NCBI GenBank assembly: GCA_963978895.1
Contig: OZ022242.1
Span: 22,570,629 to 22,634,628, forward strand
Direction: 5' to 3'
From: Erpobdella octoculata
Lineage: Eukaryota; Annelida; Clitellata; Hirudinida; Erpobdellidae
DNA length: 64,000 bases
The notes below the pieces were generated by a model, which saw only the letters and a list, made by a program, of their open reading frames with translations, had not been told where the DNA came from and made no database searches. Positions 1 through 12,626 of this stretch are shown piece after piece. Position 1 is the first letter of the stretch, and the number at the start of each line of letters is the position of its first letter. The translations under genes were made by a program, and so were the position numbers.

Positions 1-71
1 CATTTTTATATATATAGATGTATATATATATGGATATATATATATTTATAAAACAATATAAATATTTGTAT

Positions 72-200
<129 letters not shown>

Positions 201-207
201 ATTTCCT

Positions 208-2268
208 TTAAATAAACTTCACCTTTGGTTTAATGGCTTCACATTTTGATGAAAACTCCTGTTTGATTTGTCGAATCTCATTTCTTGAAAATGACACAAA
301 TGCACACTTATTCTTCTTATTTGAAAGAAATGAATTTTGATCTTTAAATGCATTTTTTAGGCCTTCAACTACAACATCTGGAGCCACATTGCTAGCTCTT
401 CTACAATGTTCCTGATCTTTTATGCTTCGTCCATTCTTATAACCATCGAAAACTATTTCTGCTAAACTACTGCAATGTTTGCAAACATATCTCACATATT
501 GCTGTGCTACTTCATCATATGAAGTTCCAACATCCCAGTGAACAGCATGGAGCAAATACCCACCATTTATTACATGCACTGAAGACTCAGGTACTGAAGA
601 GGACTGAACATTCTTGCAGAGCTCTTTAGGTAGCTGGGATTTGTCAGTCTTGAGCATGAAATTGTCCTTGAAAAGGGAAACTGGTAAAGGAGACAATTCA
701 TAGGCAAAATATAGCTCTATGTTTTGAGATCGTTGCATTATTACAATTAAGTTAATTAATAGCCTTGTTGGCTCGAGCTCACACCCCCTTTTTCTGGTTT
801 TGGTTGCGACATTTGTTACATGCGCCAGCGTTCTAGCTTGATCGCATCGTTTTAGCTTAATGTCTTTGAATTGACACAGCTCCCACTTTTTCGGCTTCAT
901 CGCAGTTTACTCCATCTGAATCTGAAGCTACAATACCAGATGTAAGGCTTTGGAGCCTAACATCACTCGTTCCAAATGGATTATGTAGCCTTAAGAAGTC
1001 CAAAATTTTGGCAAGATCTTTATTGTCACTCTTAGCTCTTGCTTTGCCTAGTTCTGGATGTTGGATGCTGTCATGGTCATATTCCAGACTTGCAAATTCA
1101 GCAAGAGCACTTTTAACTGCAGCTGTTTTGTGAACTGAGGCAACCCAGAGAGTTCTCACACTTTCTGAGACACGTCTTCCATGAGTCAGACCACCTCGTC
1201 CTTTTAAACTTCGCATCATGGCCTGCTCAATGGTCAAATCTGTGGATAGACCAGCCCATGTCCTTCCACTACGTCGAGCTATATGATGACCAGAAATGAA
1301 AACTCTATGCAATTCTTCATTTTCATTTGACAGGTTTTCCATCTTCTCCATGTACAACCGAGCACATTTTGCATAGTTATTGTGCCCGGTTGCAGCAAAG
1401 AGATTTACCATCCTCTTGATTGTATAGATATGTAGCTGCCAGTCACCAGCTCTCAGAAGCTTTTTCAACAGCGATACATAATACAGATGCTGGACCCAAA
1501 GTTTCGCTGTACGTGACTTTTCCTGTAAGGTTGTCTGCAACGCCTTAAAAGCACTCTCGAGTAAAAAAAACTACTTGGTAACTGAACTGATTCAATGCCA
1601 TATCCATTGCTAAGAACAGTATTGTAGAACACATGCACTTCATCCAATGGATCTTTATAGGCATCGGACAGGGTTATCTCTTCTAGAAGTAAAATACTTA
1701 GAGCTGCTTCAATCAGACCATGAGCTCGGATTGCACGAAATACAGCTTTACCACTTAAAATATGCTTGACTGTATTTGGCCCATAGCAGCACTCCATGAT
1801 TTCAGCTAGCCCTGACTCAGACATCAGTGTACCTATACTTCCAAGAAAGCTCATCTGCAAGTGGAATGCACCCAATCGACAAACTATGTTTAAATTGCAG
1901 GCACTCGCAATTTTAACAGCTTTCAACCAAAGTGGCTGATCAAATGTTATAGTTGGTGTTACTAAGTTGAGCTTCTCAGACTCTTTGATAACATATACAA
2001 GTGTAGAATAGATACATGAAAAGTCGTTAGGATTTAAATCAATGAGAGGCTGCATACGAACTACTGATGCTTTTACTGGTGGGCCGCGAACAACTAAATC
2101 ATTAAAACCAGCCCAGCTGGGTCGAGGTTTATTGGCATTCTGGAAAAAGTATCCGAGGTGCCAAAGAAAATCAAGGTTAGTAGATGGTGAGACTGTTTCA
2201 GATTGACTGCAGTGAACATTGTTTCCAAACGTTAAACTAGACATTAATTCGTCAGATAAATTACTCAC
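208..2268 (-). pseudogene. Broken member of an uncharacterised multi-copy metazoan family (possible PIN-like C-terminal region)
   Basis: Three minus-strand open segments read as one protein split by two frameshifts: 2268-1560 (opens MSNLSDELMSSLTFGNN), about 1560-880 and about 880-208. The first shift lies at a run of eight T/A bases near 1563-1570, the second near 860-885. From recall, this resembles large unnamed protein families in many invertebrate genomes. Recognisable stretches are FDQPLW, RLGAFHLQMSFLGSIG, NLFAATGHNNYA, RSGRTWAGLSTDLTIEQ and, near the C-terminus, a hydrophobic strand then VFDGY, which suggests a PIN-like nuclease fold. The reading frame stops at 208 against the (TA)n tract, where related proteins continue, so the 3' part is lost. 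No function can be assigned. High copy number in other genomes suggests it travels with a mobile element (inference). I am confident it is a real, decayed gene. Confidence 0.7.
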
Positions 2269-2329
2269 TTAAAGGCAGCTTCGTTACTCTATATATATGA
2301 ACATCACTGCAACCACCACTCAACTACCA

Positions 2330-2789
2330 TGTCCTGAAAGATTGCCTCCAACAGAAAATGCAGCTCGTTTTCATTCCTACAGAGTCCACTTACAAGTTCT
2401 GCAGTGGAAAATGTTATCAACAACAGATGTTGATCCTCAAGATAGCACCTGTTGATATTCTAAAGGTTGTATGTTGCAAGTGTAGATCAGATGTGAGGAA
2501 GCCGTGTAGTGGTCAAAACTGCACCTGTAACTTTTATGGTCTGCCGTGCACGACTGCTTGTAAGAATTGTAACGGAACTTACTGGGAAAATAGCTGTGAT
2601 CCTTTTCTTGAATTGAGTGAGAGTAATGATGATATAGTGAATGTGGATGAGGTACAAGAGCCAAACATATGTCAAGCAGTGGATGGATATGTTTATGATG
2701 ATGATTTCTTAGAGTTTTTTATACCCTGGGAAGTGGAAGAAGAGGTTGTTACAAGTGTATTAAGTTGTTTTTCAAACTTTTGTGAATAG
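2330..2789 (+). pseudogene. CXC (tesmin/TSO1-like) cysteine-rich domain fragment, inverted relative to the gene at 208-2268
   Basis: A first frame (from 2330, opening CPERLPPTENAARFHSYRVH) ends at a TGA in the text CTGTTGA near 2450. The ORF at 2358-2789 then supplies a cysteine cluster (VVCCKCRSDV, CSGQNCTCNFYGLPC, CKNCNG) followed by an acidic tail. The spacing of CxC and CxCxxxGxxC pairs fits the tesmin/TSO1-like CXC domain, a zinc-binding DNA-binding module. From memory, the PPT..AA.FHS..V motif followed by a CXC domain forms the C-terminus of the same uncharacterised family as 208-2268. Here it lies on the opposite strand, only about 60 bp from that gene's start codon. This implies an inversion combined with loss of the middle. 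It could instead be a short independent CXC gene, but the upstream frameshift argues against that. Confidence 0.6.
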
Positions 2790-3080
2790 TTTTTTGTCGT
2801 ATTCTTAACATTGCTACATAAATATTATTTTGAAAAAAAAAATAAATAAAAAATATAAAAAATAAAATTTTTTTCTTTTTTTTAAATTTTATGGTCCTGA
2901 CATTTGTATGTATGTTTTCCAAAAAGAATAAACCCATTCAAACTCAAGTGAAACTGTTATAACATTGCTAGCCGAATAAAAGGAAAATATGGCATTTTTC
3001 ATGGCCCCGTAAGAATATAACCGTTGTGTGCCATCGAGTGCCATTCTCAGAATATGTTCTCCATATATATAAGGTGAATG
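2790..3080. other. AT-rich spacer
   Basis: Low-complexity A/T sequence with a poly-A stretch near 2833-2880. No coding signal or repeat family was recognised. Confidence 0.5.
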
Positions 3081-3827
3081 AAGTTAGCAACGAAGCGGGA
3101 AACGATGTCTATTTTCACTCCAAATCGCCACAAATTAATTGAATAAAAAATAAACTAAAATTGTCCGCCTTTTCAAACAAATGTTTTCTTTTAGAGAAAT
3201 ATCAGCTTGATTAAACAGTGCAAAAACTATTTTGAAATATTTATTGACACTTTGTGAAAAATGCTTTCCACGACTTGACCTTACAAATATATTACCGACA
3301 CAGCCAATCAGAAACAAATTAATCAAAAACTAAATAAAATTATCCGCCCCTTCAAACAAATGTATTCTTATAGAAAATTTAACGTAGAATTCAAATATCT
3401 AATTACATTTTACACTTTCCTAGTGACAAATAATAATAAACGTCATTTACAGAAATGCTTCCGCTTTCAATCGATCCGAATCGCCACAAATTAATTAAAC
3501 AAAAAATAAACTAAAATTGTCCGCCCCTTCAAACAACTGTTTTCTTGTAGAGAAATATAAACTTGATTGAACAGTGCAAAAATTATTTTAAAATATTCAT
3601 TGACACTTTGTGAAAAATGCCTTCCACGACTTGACCTTACAAATATGTTACCGACACAGCCAATCAGAAAAAAATTAATCAAAAAAATAATAAAATTATC
3701 CGCCTCTTTAAACAAATGTATTCTTATAGCAAATTTAACGTAGAACTCAAATATCTAATTACATTTTACACTTTCCTAGTGACAAATAATAATTGCCGAA
3801 AATCGTTGCCCGAAGCGTTGCTAACTT
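3081..3827. mobile_element. MITE-like element with inverted termini and an internal direct repeat
   Basis: The left end AAGTTAGCAACGAAGCGGG is matched by the reverse complement of the right end, AAGTTAGCAACGCTTCGGG. Between them two copies of an about 310-bp segment (from about 3124 and about 3482, offset about 358 bp) are nearly identical, apart from small indels. No long coding region survives; the short minus-strand frames inside are by-products of the duplicated unit. A clear target duplication was not found, so the superfamily is left open. Confidence 0.6.
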
Positions 3828-4067
3828 CCTGGAGCTATATATATATATGTCTCAAAATCAACAATAAAACCATTGTATCAATTTAATTACGGGTTGACCT
3901 TTTCTGTCAGCCGGTCTACTAACTTCACACGCATCTAGAAATTCTAGAACTTTACCCTCATTTTGATTGTGTTAGTAGTTAGAGCTTTGCATTACCTCGT
4001 CGATACTAAAAAATAAGAGTTCTGCTTAAAAAAAAACCTTTACCCTAAAAATATAAATGCTACTCAC
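3828..4067 (-). other. Presumed start of intron 1 of MED10-A
   Basis: On the minus strand this follows the splice donor GTGAGT at 4067. No second-exon-like sequence (GLxxIDK...VPLE) was found between here and position 1. Confidence 0.5.
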
Positions 4068-4198
4068 AACTTTTGATTTAAAACCGACTGACCCAAACCC
4101 ATCGGCTGCATGTCAGCAACAATTATTCCAATTTGTCGAGTATCTTCTATGAACATCTCCAACTGCTGCTCCAGCTGCTCAAATTTTGTATCAGTCAT
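4068..4198 (-). CDS. MED10-A, first coding exon (Mediator complex subunit 10 homologue)
   Basis: Forty-three codons plus two bases from ATG at 4198 to a GTGAGT donor at 4067. The peptide opens MTDTKFEQLEQQLEMFIEDT and continues RQIGIIVADMQP, then ends in SVLNQK. The FxExLExFxxxxRQxGIIVxDxQP pattern and the LNQKL splice point are those of MED10, a small conserved subunit of the Mediator middle module that bridges transcription factors and RNA polymerase II. The intron interrupts the Leu codon after its second base, exactly as in MED10-B (28799). The exon is intact with good splice context. Downstream exons (lower coordinates) are absent from 1-4067, where the space is filled by transposon-derived sequence, so they lie outside the window or are lost. 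This copy looks closer to canonical MED10 than MED10-B does. Confidence 0.8.
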
Positions 4199-4722
4199 AA
4201 TAGCAGCAGAAACACAAGCTTAATTTAATCTATATATAGTATTAATTTACTTTGTATTGGATGTGCCAATACTCGGCAATGAGCTAAAAATGGCTAACAA
4301 AACAAACATAGAAAACAAGAAATGGGTGTCTAGTTAATTTTATATTCTGGGAGAATTGATAGCGGCAAAGGTCAATCGGTAAAATGAAATCCAAAATAAC
4401 TTGTTTGTCCTTATATTTATTTGAATAAGAAGTCTCAAGCCAGAGGTGGACATTGGTTCATTTTTGGTGACCCAACCAGGTATGTAAATTGGGGGACAGG
4501 GGGAAAAAATTTAAATTTTGTAACACATAATTTTTAATTTTAACTTTACTTAACTTTGTGATGATTCAATGCGTATTGAAATTTTTTTGCTCGTGCAGAC
4601 AATTGCGCCCCCTGATTTTCAAAATTTAAACATTTTTGACCTAGAGTTTGCTATATATTTTTTACTAGTCTTATATTAGTTTGCTCTGTAAAATTATTCG
4701 TCTGGTCGGATTTCTATATATA
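4199..4722. other. Region upstream of MED10-A with an interspersed repeat fragment
   Basis: This would contain the promoter and 5' UTR of MED10-A. No firm TATA box or start site could be placed. At about 4555-4660 there is a dispersed repeat with GATTCAATGCGTATTGAAAT that recurs at about 14690-14796 and 20030-20160. Confidence 0.4.
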
Positions 4723-5616
<894 letters not shown>

Positions 5617-5907
5617 TACATACATAAACACACACACAGACACACCTACATGCACATACACATACATACATACACACATACATACGCACATACATATATA
5701 TATATAGTTCCCGCTCGCTCACCCGCGCCGCTCCGCTCATTTTGTGACGGATTTCAAAAATGTTTTTTCTATATTTGATTCCCCTTGACTCTCAAGATTG
5801 TGTGAAAATTTCATTACGATCGGATGTATGGTGTAGCAATGCATAAACGCCATTAACATATATACATTATACATATATACATACAAACATTCATTTTTAT
5901 ATATATA

Positions 5908-6710
5908 CTAGCGGGGTTACCCGGCGTTGCCCGGGGTTTTTAGAGGTTTTTCTAATGTTTGTCCCTCTCGCTCCCGTTTCCTTCTCCACTTTCCCGTTTT
6001 CGTCGCGTTCCCGGTCGCTTTTCCGCTCTCGGTCGTTTTCCAGCTCCCGGTCGCTTTCCCGCTCAGAAGTTTGTTATCGATTTTCTCTCTTGCTCGCGTT
6101 TCCTTCCAAGCTTGCTCTCCCGATTCCAGTCGCTTTCCGCGTTCCCGGTCGCTTTCCGCGTTCCCGGTCGCTTTCCCGTTCCCGGTCGCTTTCCCGTTCC
6201 CGGTCGCTTTCCCGTTCCCGGTCGCTTTCCCGTTCCCGGTCGCTTTCCCGTTCCCGGTCGCTTTCCCGTTCCCGGTCGCTTTCCCGTTCCCGCTCACGCT
6301 TGCTCTCCCGTTCCCGGTCATGCTTGCTCTCCCATTTCCGGTCACGGTTGCTCTCCCGTTCCCGTCCCCGTTCACGCTCATTTTCTCTTTTCCATTCTTT
6401 CATAACTTCTGTTAGCCTATAAAACGTAAAATAGATTTTCTAAAACTATATATATATATGAATGTTTGTGGGTTAGTTTGTCTATTATAGAAACGGGAAA
6501 GCGACCCGGAACGGACAGCGAGTGGGAGCGGGAATGCGACACGGAACGGACAGCGAGCGGGAGCGGGAATGCGACCGGCAGCGGGAAAACGACCGAAAAC
6601 GGGAAAGCGAACAGGAGTGGGAAAGCAGGTGGGAAAGGAAACGGGAGAGAAAGAGACAAACATTAGAAAAACCTTAAAAAAACCCGGGCAACGCCGGGTA
6701 TCTCCGCTAG
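5908..6710. mobile_element. Back-to-back non-autonomous Helitron pair, unit 2
   Basis: Same architecture as unit 1, with CTAG plus hairpin at both outer ends and a short TA tract at about 6446-6459. The 18-bp minisatellite is perfect for several copies at about 6165-6290. The right half begins ATGAATGTTTGTGGGTTAG, resembling a Helitron 5' region. Confidence 0.75.
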
Positions 6711-6999
6711 TACATACATAAACACAGACAAAGACACACATACATGCACATACACATACATACATACACACATACATACGCACATACATATATATATAGT
6801 TCCCGCTCGCTCACCCGCTCCGCTCCGCTCATTTTGTGACGGATTTCAAAAATGTTTTTTCTATATTTGATTCCCCTTGACTCTCAAGATTGTGTGAAAA
6901 TTTCATTACGATCGGATGTATGGTGTAGCAATGCATAAACGCCATTAACATATATACATTATACATATATACATACAAACATTCATTTTTATATATATA

Positions 7000-7881
7000 C
7001 TAGCGGGGTTACCCGGCGTTGCCCGGGGTTTTTTAGAGGTTTTTCTAATGTTTGTCTCTCTCGCTCCCGTTTCCTTCTCCACTTTCCCGTTTTCGTCGCG
7101 TTCCCGGTCGCTTTTCCGCTCTCGGTCGTTTTCCAGCTCCCGTTCGCTTTCCCGCTCAGAAGTTTTGGTATCGATTTTCTCTTTTGCTCGCGTTTCCTTC
7201 CAAGCTTGCTCTCCCGATTCCAGTCGCTTTCCGCGTTCCCGGTCGCTTTCCGCGTTCCCGGTCGCTTTCCCGTTCCCGGTCGCTTTCCCGTTCCCGGTCG
7301 CTTTCCCGTTCCCGGTCGCTTTCCCGTTCCCGGTCGCTTTCCCGTTCCCGATCGCTTTCCCGTTCCCGGTCGCTTTCCCGTTCCCGGTCGCTTTCCCGTT
7401 CCCGGTCGCTTTCCCGTTCCCGCTCACGCTTGCTCTCCCGTTCCCGGTCATGCTTGCTCTCCCATTCCCGGTTACGGTTGCTCTCCCGTTCACGCTCATT
7501 TTTTCTTTTCCATTCTTTCATAACTTCTGTTAGCCTATAAAACGTAAAATAGATTTGCTAAGACTATATATATATATATATATATATGAATGTTTGTGGG
7601 TTAGTTTGTCTATTATAGAAACGGGAAAGCGACCCGGAACGGACAGCGAGCGGGAACGGAAAAGCAAGCGTGAGCGGGAATGGGAGAGCAAACGTGAGCG
7701 GGAAAGCGACCGGGAGTGGTAAAGCGACCGGGAGCGGGAAAGCGACCGGGAGCGGGAAAACGACCGAAAACGGGAAAGCGAACGGGAGTATGAAAGCAGG
7801 TGGGAAAGGAAACGGGAAAGAAAGAGACAAACATTAGAAAAACCTCTAAAAAACCCGGGCAACGCCGGGTATCTCCGCTAG
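7000..7881. mobile_element. Back-to-back non-autonomous Helitron pair, unit 3
   Basis: Third unit of the array. The 18-bp minisatellite is longest here (about 7240-7415), with one internal variant (CCCGATCGC). Outer CTAG ends and hairpins are intact. Confidence 0.75.
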
Positions 7882-8151
7882 TACATACATAAACACACAC
7901 ACAGACACACATACATGCACATACACATACATACATACACACATACATACGCACATACATATATATATATAGTTCCCGCTCGCTCACCCGCTCCGCTCCG
8001 CTCATTTTGTGACAGATTTCATTTTTTTTTTATTTGACTCCCCTTGACTCTCAAGGTTGTGTGAAAATTTCATTACGATCGGATGAATGGTGTAGCAATG
8101 CATAAAGGACATTAACATACATATATACATATATAAAAACATTCATTTTTA

Positions 8152-8405
<254 letters not shown>

Positions 8406-8424
8406 CATGTTTTATTATATTTCA

Positions 8425-9260
8425 CAATCCGCAAAAGAGGATTGACATCGGCAGCATAAGACTGTGCATTCGTGATAGTGAAATAGCTAATGTATCCTGT
8501 ACAAAATTCTTGGGCTTGTACATTGATCAACATATTACTTGGAATTATCACATACGATACATTTCTATGAACATTTCAAAAAATATTGGTGTACTTTACA
8601 AAATCTCATGGTTCGTCCCCTCTAAAATTCTTTTGCTGTTGTATTATTCACTGATTTATCCATACCTAATATATTGTAACTTCATATGGTGTACTAATTA
8701 TAAATGTCGAACTTCATCTCTGGCTATTTTTCAAACTCGAGTTTTAAAAATCATATTTTGTCATCCCTTCTATTCCCCGGTGGAACCTACTGCTACCAAT
8801 ATTTTAACAATTTATCAGATTTGCATTTATCAATCACTTTTATTTATGTATAGATATCATAATAACTTACTTCCTCATACCTTACTAAATTCCTTCTCAA
8901 TGACATCTTCGGTTCATTCTTATGATACTAGATCTACTAATCATTATCGATCTAATGTGATTCATACAACTCTAAAAATGTATTCAATAGGATTTTTTGG
9001 TCCACGGTTTTGGAACTTTCTGCCTTCGGACTACAGGGCTCTGGGCATTGATGCCTTCAAGAGAGCGGTTAAGCAGCTAGTTGCGTCTACACGCTTTTGT
9101 GACTTTATACCGTGTAAATAGGTTTTATTGTAATTTGTATAGGATGTTTCTCTAGCGGGATTAATATCCCTTTCAAATGTCCTACATGATTTACTTTTTT
9201 TAGGTTGGTATCATTTCTGTTCTGATTTTTGGTTTTTTCTGTGAATAAACGTCTTGAAAG
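8425..9260 (+). pseudogene. 5'-truncated LINE, reverse-transcriptase C-terminal region
   Basis: The frame is readable from about 8425 ([15 protein letters not shown]) and open from about 8510 to the stop at 9121. It contains TKFLGLYID, then a [17 protein letters not shown] block and an RSTNHYR...[10 protein letters not shown]-terminal block. These are the post-thumb motifs of Jockey/CR1-superfamily LINEs (FLGxxID...HxxY...GPxxWN.LP). The RT catalytic core, endonuclease and ORF1 are absent, as expected for 5' truncation at the (TA)n tract. The 3' end runs TGAATAAACG then an A-rich tail. The sequence is a different subfamily from the LINEs at 45430 and 50663. Confidence 0.7.
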
Positions 9261-9261
9261 A

Positions 9262-9265
<4 letters not shown>

Positions 9266-9305
<40 letters not shown>
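9266..9305. repeat. (TA)n microsatellite at the LINE tail
   Basis: A short TA tract between the A-rich LINE tail and the Helitron array. Confidence 0.9.
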
Positions 9306-9308
<3 letters not shown>

Positions 9309-11443
9309 AGCCAGTAGCAGGTGATTTTTCACTTGAACACGTTTTGGAATGGTCCTCTCTTTGATTGGATGATTTTGGAAAAACGCCTACGAAAAAACGC
9401 ATTTAATGGGTGATAGTGAAAAAACGCCTACGAAAAAAACCTACATTTTATGTTTTTGAAAATAACCGCCTACGAAAATCACAGTATTCATTGGATGGTA
9501 TCGGAAATAACAACCTACGAAAAAAAACAAACTCTAACGGCTAATATCGAAAAAAACCTACGAAAAAAAACAACTTCTATTGGGCGATATTGAAAAAAAA
9601 ATCAAACAAAAAAACCCAACCTTAAATGGCTGATAATGAAAAAACCGCCTACAAAAAAATCCCACCTTCAATGGGTGATAATGGAAAACCTGCCGATGTA
9701 CTACTTCGGTGATTTATTTATTTTCAACTTGTTTATATTGAGTTATGACGTATGCTCAAAAAAGCGTCGAACTTTCCAATAATAGGAATAATATTAGCAA
9801 GTTAGTTAATTTTCGTAAATAATAATATTATTAATAATTAAAATAAGAGGAATAATAATTACAAAATAGTAAAATGTCGTTAATAATAATTTTATTAAAT
9901 ATATCCGCAAAGCGTCGAACTTTCCAATAATAGGAATAATATTAGCAAAATAGTTAATCTTCGTTAATAATAATATTATTAATAATTAAAATAAGAGGAA
10001 TAATAATTGCAAAATAGTAAATTGTCGTTAATAATAATTTACAACTTGTTTAAAATTGGGAAAAACCCGCCGACTACTTCTTCGATGATTTATTTATTTT
10101 CAACGTGTTTATATTCATAATACATAATAATATTATTATTATTATAAACCAGGCACGGGTTTATAATACATAATACATAATACATGGTCTTCTATTTGAT
10201 TGGATGATTTAGGAAAAAATGCCTACGTAAGAAAACCTTTAATGGGCGATTTGGAAAAAACAGCCTACGAAAAAAACCATGTTCATTGGGTGATAGTGAA
10301 AAAACCGCCCATGAAAAACACTATTTATTTGATGGTATCGGAAAAACAGCCTACGAAAAAACAACATTTATTGGGTGATAGTGAAAAAACCGCCTACGAA
10401 ATGAACAGCATATTTTGGATGATAGTGTAAAAAAGTCTAAGAAACAACCCAACTTTTAATGGCTGATAATGAAAACAAACGCCTACAAAAAATCCAATCT
10501 TCAATGGCTGATATTGGGAAAACCCGCCGATGTACACTTTGGTGATTTATTTATTTTCAACTTGTTTATAATGAGTTATGACGTATGCTCAAATTATATT
10601 CGCAAAGTGTTAAACTTTCGCGGCTAATAACTTTTTATTTAATATATTAATATATTATATATAATGTATTAAAATAAATAATGTCGTTAATAATAATTTC
10701 ATTAAATATATCCACAAAGCGTCGAACTTTCCAATAATAGGAATAATATTAGCAAATTAGTTAATTTTCGTGAATAATAATATAATTAATAATTAAAATA
10801 AGAGGAATAATAATTGCAAAATAGTAAAATGTCGTTAATAATATTTTACAGCTTGTTTAAAATTGGGAAAAACCCGCCGACTACTACTTCGGTGATCTAT
10901 TTATTTTCAACTTGTTTATATTGAAAGATGACGTACGATGCATTATATACGTTAATGCTATTGCCACGGCGGTACGCGATCTTTGATTCGCTATATCTTT
11001 ATTAATTTTAGTTTTTTCTACACTATATGGTATATTCAAATTCAGAATTTGTACCTTTATATAAAAATATTAATAAAATTAAAAAAAAATTACTTTGAAA
11101 TTTTTATGCTACTACCTAGGATAGGGTTTAGGGGTAAGGATAGGGTTAGGGGTAGGGTTAGGGTTTGGGTTAGGGTTAGAGCTAGGGATAGGGATAGGGT
11201 TAGTAGCAATTTTAGCGATTGTAATCACGTCGAACCGCCGGGGCAATAGCAGCGACCATTATATATATCCGCAAAGCGTTAAACTTTCGCAGCTAATAAC
11301 GTTTTATTTAAACATTTTTAACATAAATTGTGTTCAGCGTCTCATAATCTATAAACGTGAGTTTTTTCAGACCTGCAGATGCTAATCGGGTGACATGCAT
11401 AATACATACATAATATATACATTATTGCGCTTTAATGTTAGGA
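9309..11443 (-). mobile_element. Array unit L1 (probably two partial units)
   Basis: Minus-oriented Helitron-like sequence, 3'-truncated at 9309. It contains many decayed GAAAAAACxxCCTACGAAAAA phrases (about 40-bp degenerate period). A junction near 10190, where the CATAATACATAATACATGG stretch meets GTCTTCTATTTGATTGG, suggests two fused units. It includes the telomere-like tract at 11118-11203. Confidence 0.5.
11118..11203 (+). repeat. Interstitial telomere-like repeat (TTAGGG variants)
   Basis: About a dozen GGGTTA/GGGATA/GGGGTA hexamers in a row (for example GGGTTAGGGTTTGGGTTAGG). The hexamer is the usual metazoan telomere repeat, here degenerate and internal. It sits within unit L1. Confidence 0.8.
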
Positions 11444-11444
11444 A

Positions 11445-12625
11445 CCAGCACTTCGCGCGCGTGTGAGTTTTTACATATTAATAGTAAAATTAGTCGTACT
11501 CTAAGCTCAAAAACAACACCTATGCGCTATTATAGTAATAACTTTACGCACGCTTCGCTTCTTGTGACTATTATAGCCAGTTGCATATGAACACGTTTTA
11601 TAAAATAGTAAATTGTCGTTAATAATAATAATTTACAACTTGTTTAAAATTGGGAAAAACCCGCCGACTACTACTTCGGTGATTTATTTATTTTCAACTT
11701 GTTTATATTGAGTTATGGCGTATTCCAATAATAGGAATAATATTAGCAAATTAGTTAATTTTCGTAATTAATAATATTAATAATAATTAAAATAAGAGGA
11801 ATAATAAAAATGTCGTTAATAATAATTTCATTAAATATTTCCGCAAAGCGTTGAACTTTCCAATAATAGAAATAATATTAGCAAAATAGTTAATCTTCGT
11901 TATTAATAATAATTAAAATAAGAGGAATAATAATTGCAAAATAGTAAATTGTCGTTAATAATAATTTACATAAATAAAAAACCCGCCGACTACTACTTCG
12001 GTGATTTATTTATTTTCAACTTGTCTATATTAAGCGATGACGTACGATGCTATATATATCCGCAAAGCCACAAAGCGTCCAACTTTCCAATAATAGGAAT
12101 AATATTAGCAAATTAGTTAATTTTCGTAATTAATAATATTATTAATAATTAAAATAAGAGGAATAATAATTACAAAATAGAAAAATGTCGTTAATAATAA
12201 TTTAATAAATATTTCCGCAAAGCGTCAAACTTTCCAATAATAGAAATAATATTAGCAAAATAGTTAATCTTCGTTATTAATATAAATTAAAATAAGAGGA
12301 ATAATAATTGTAAAATAGTAAATTGTCGTTAATAATAATTTACATAAATAAAAAACCCGCCGACTACTACTTTGGTGATTTATTTATTTTCAACTTGTCT
12401 ATATTTAGCGATGACGAACGATGCTATATTTATCCGCAAAGCGTTAGACTTTCGCGGCTAATAACTTTTTATTTAAACAATTTAACAAAAAAGTGCCCTA
12501 ACAAACCTTGTTCAGCGTCTCATAATCTATCAACGTGAGTTTTTTCAGACCTGCAGATGCTAATCGGGTGACATAATACATACATAATACATAATACATA
12601 CATCATTGCGCTTTTATAGTAGGGA
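11445..12625 (-). mobile_element. Array unit L2
   Basis: Minus-oriented unit from CCAG (reverse of CTGG) at 11445 to GGGA (reverse of TCCC) at 12625. The terminal palindrome is reduced (CTTCGCGCGCG). Confidence 0.6.
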
Positions 12626-12626
12626 A

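Noticed and set aside
3135..3715. Two similar minus-strand ORFs (63 and 74 codons) as a duplicated small gene
   Set aside because: They sit in the direct repeat of the MITE-like element and are alike because of the DNA duplication. No signal or domain supports translation.
6165..7415. Regular short repeats as a possible CRISPR array
   Set aside because: The 18-bp units are contiguous with no unique spacers, the context is eukaryotic, and no cas genes are present.
10983..11249. 88-codon ORF
   Set aside because: Most of it is translation of telomere-like hexamers and AT-rich sequence.
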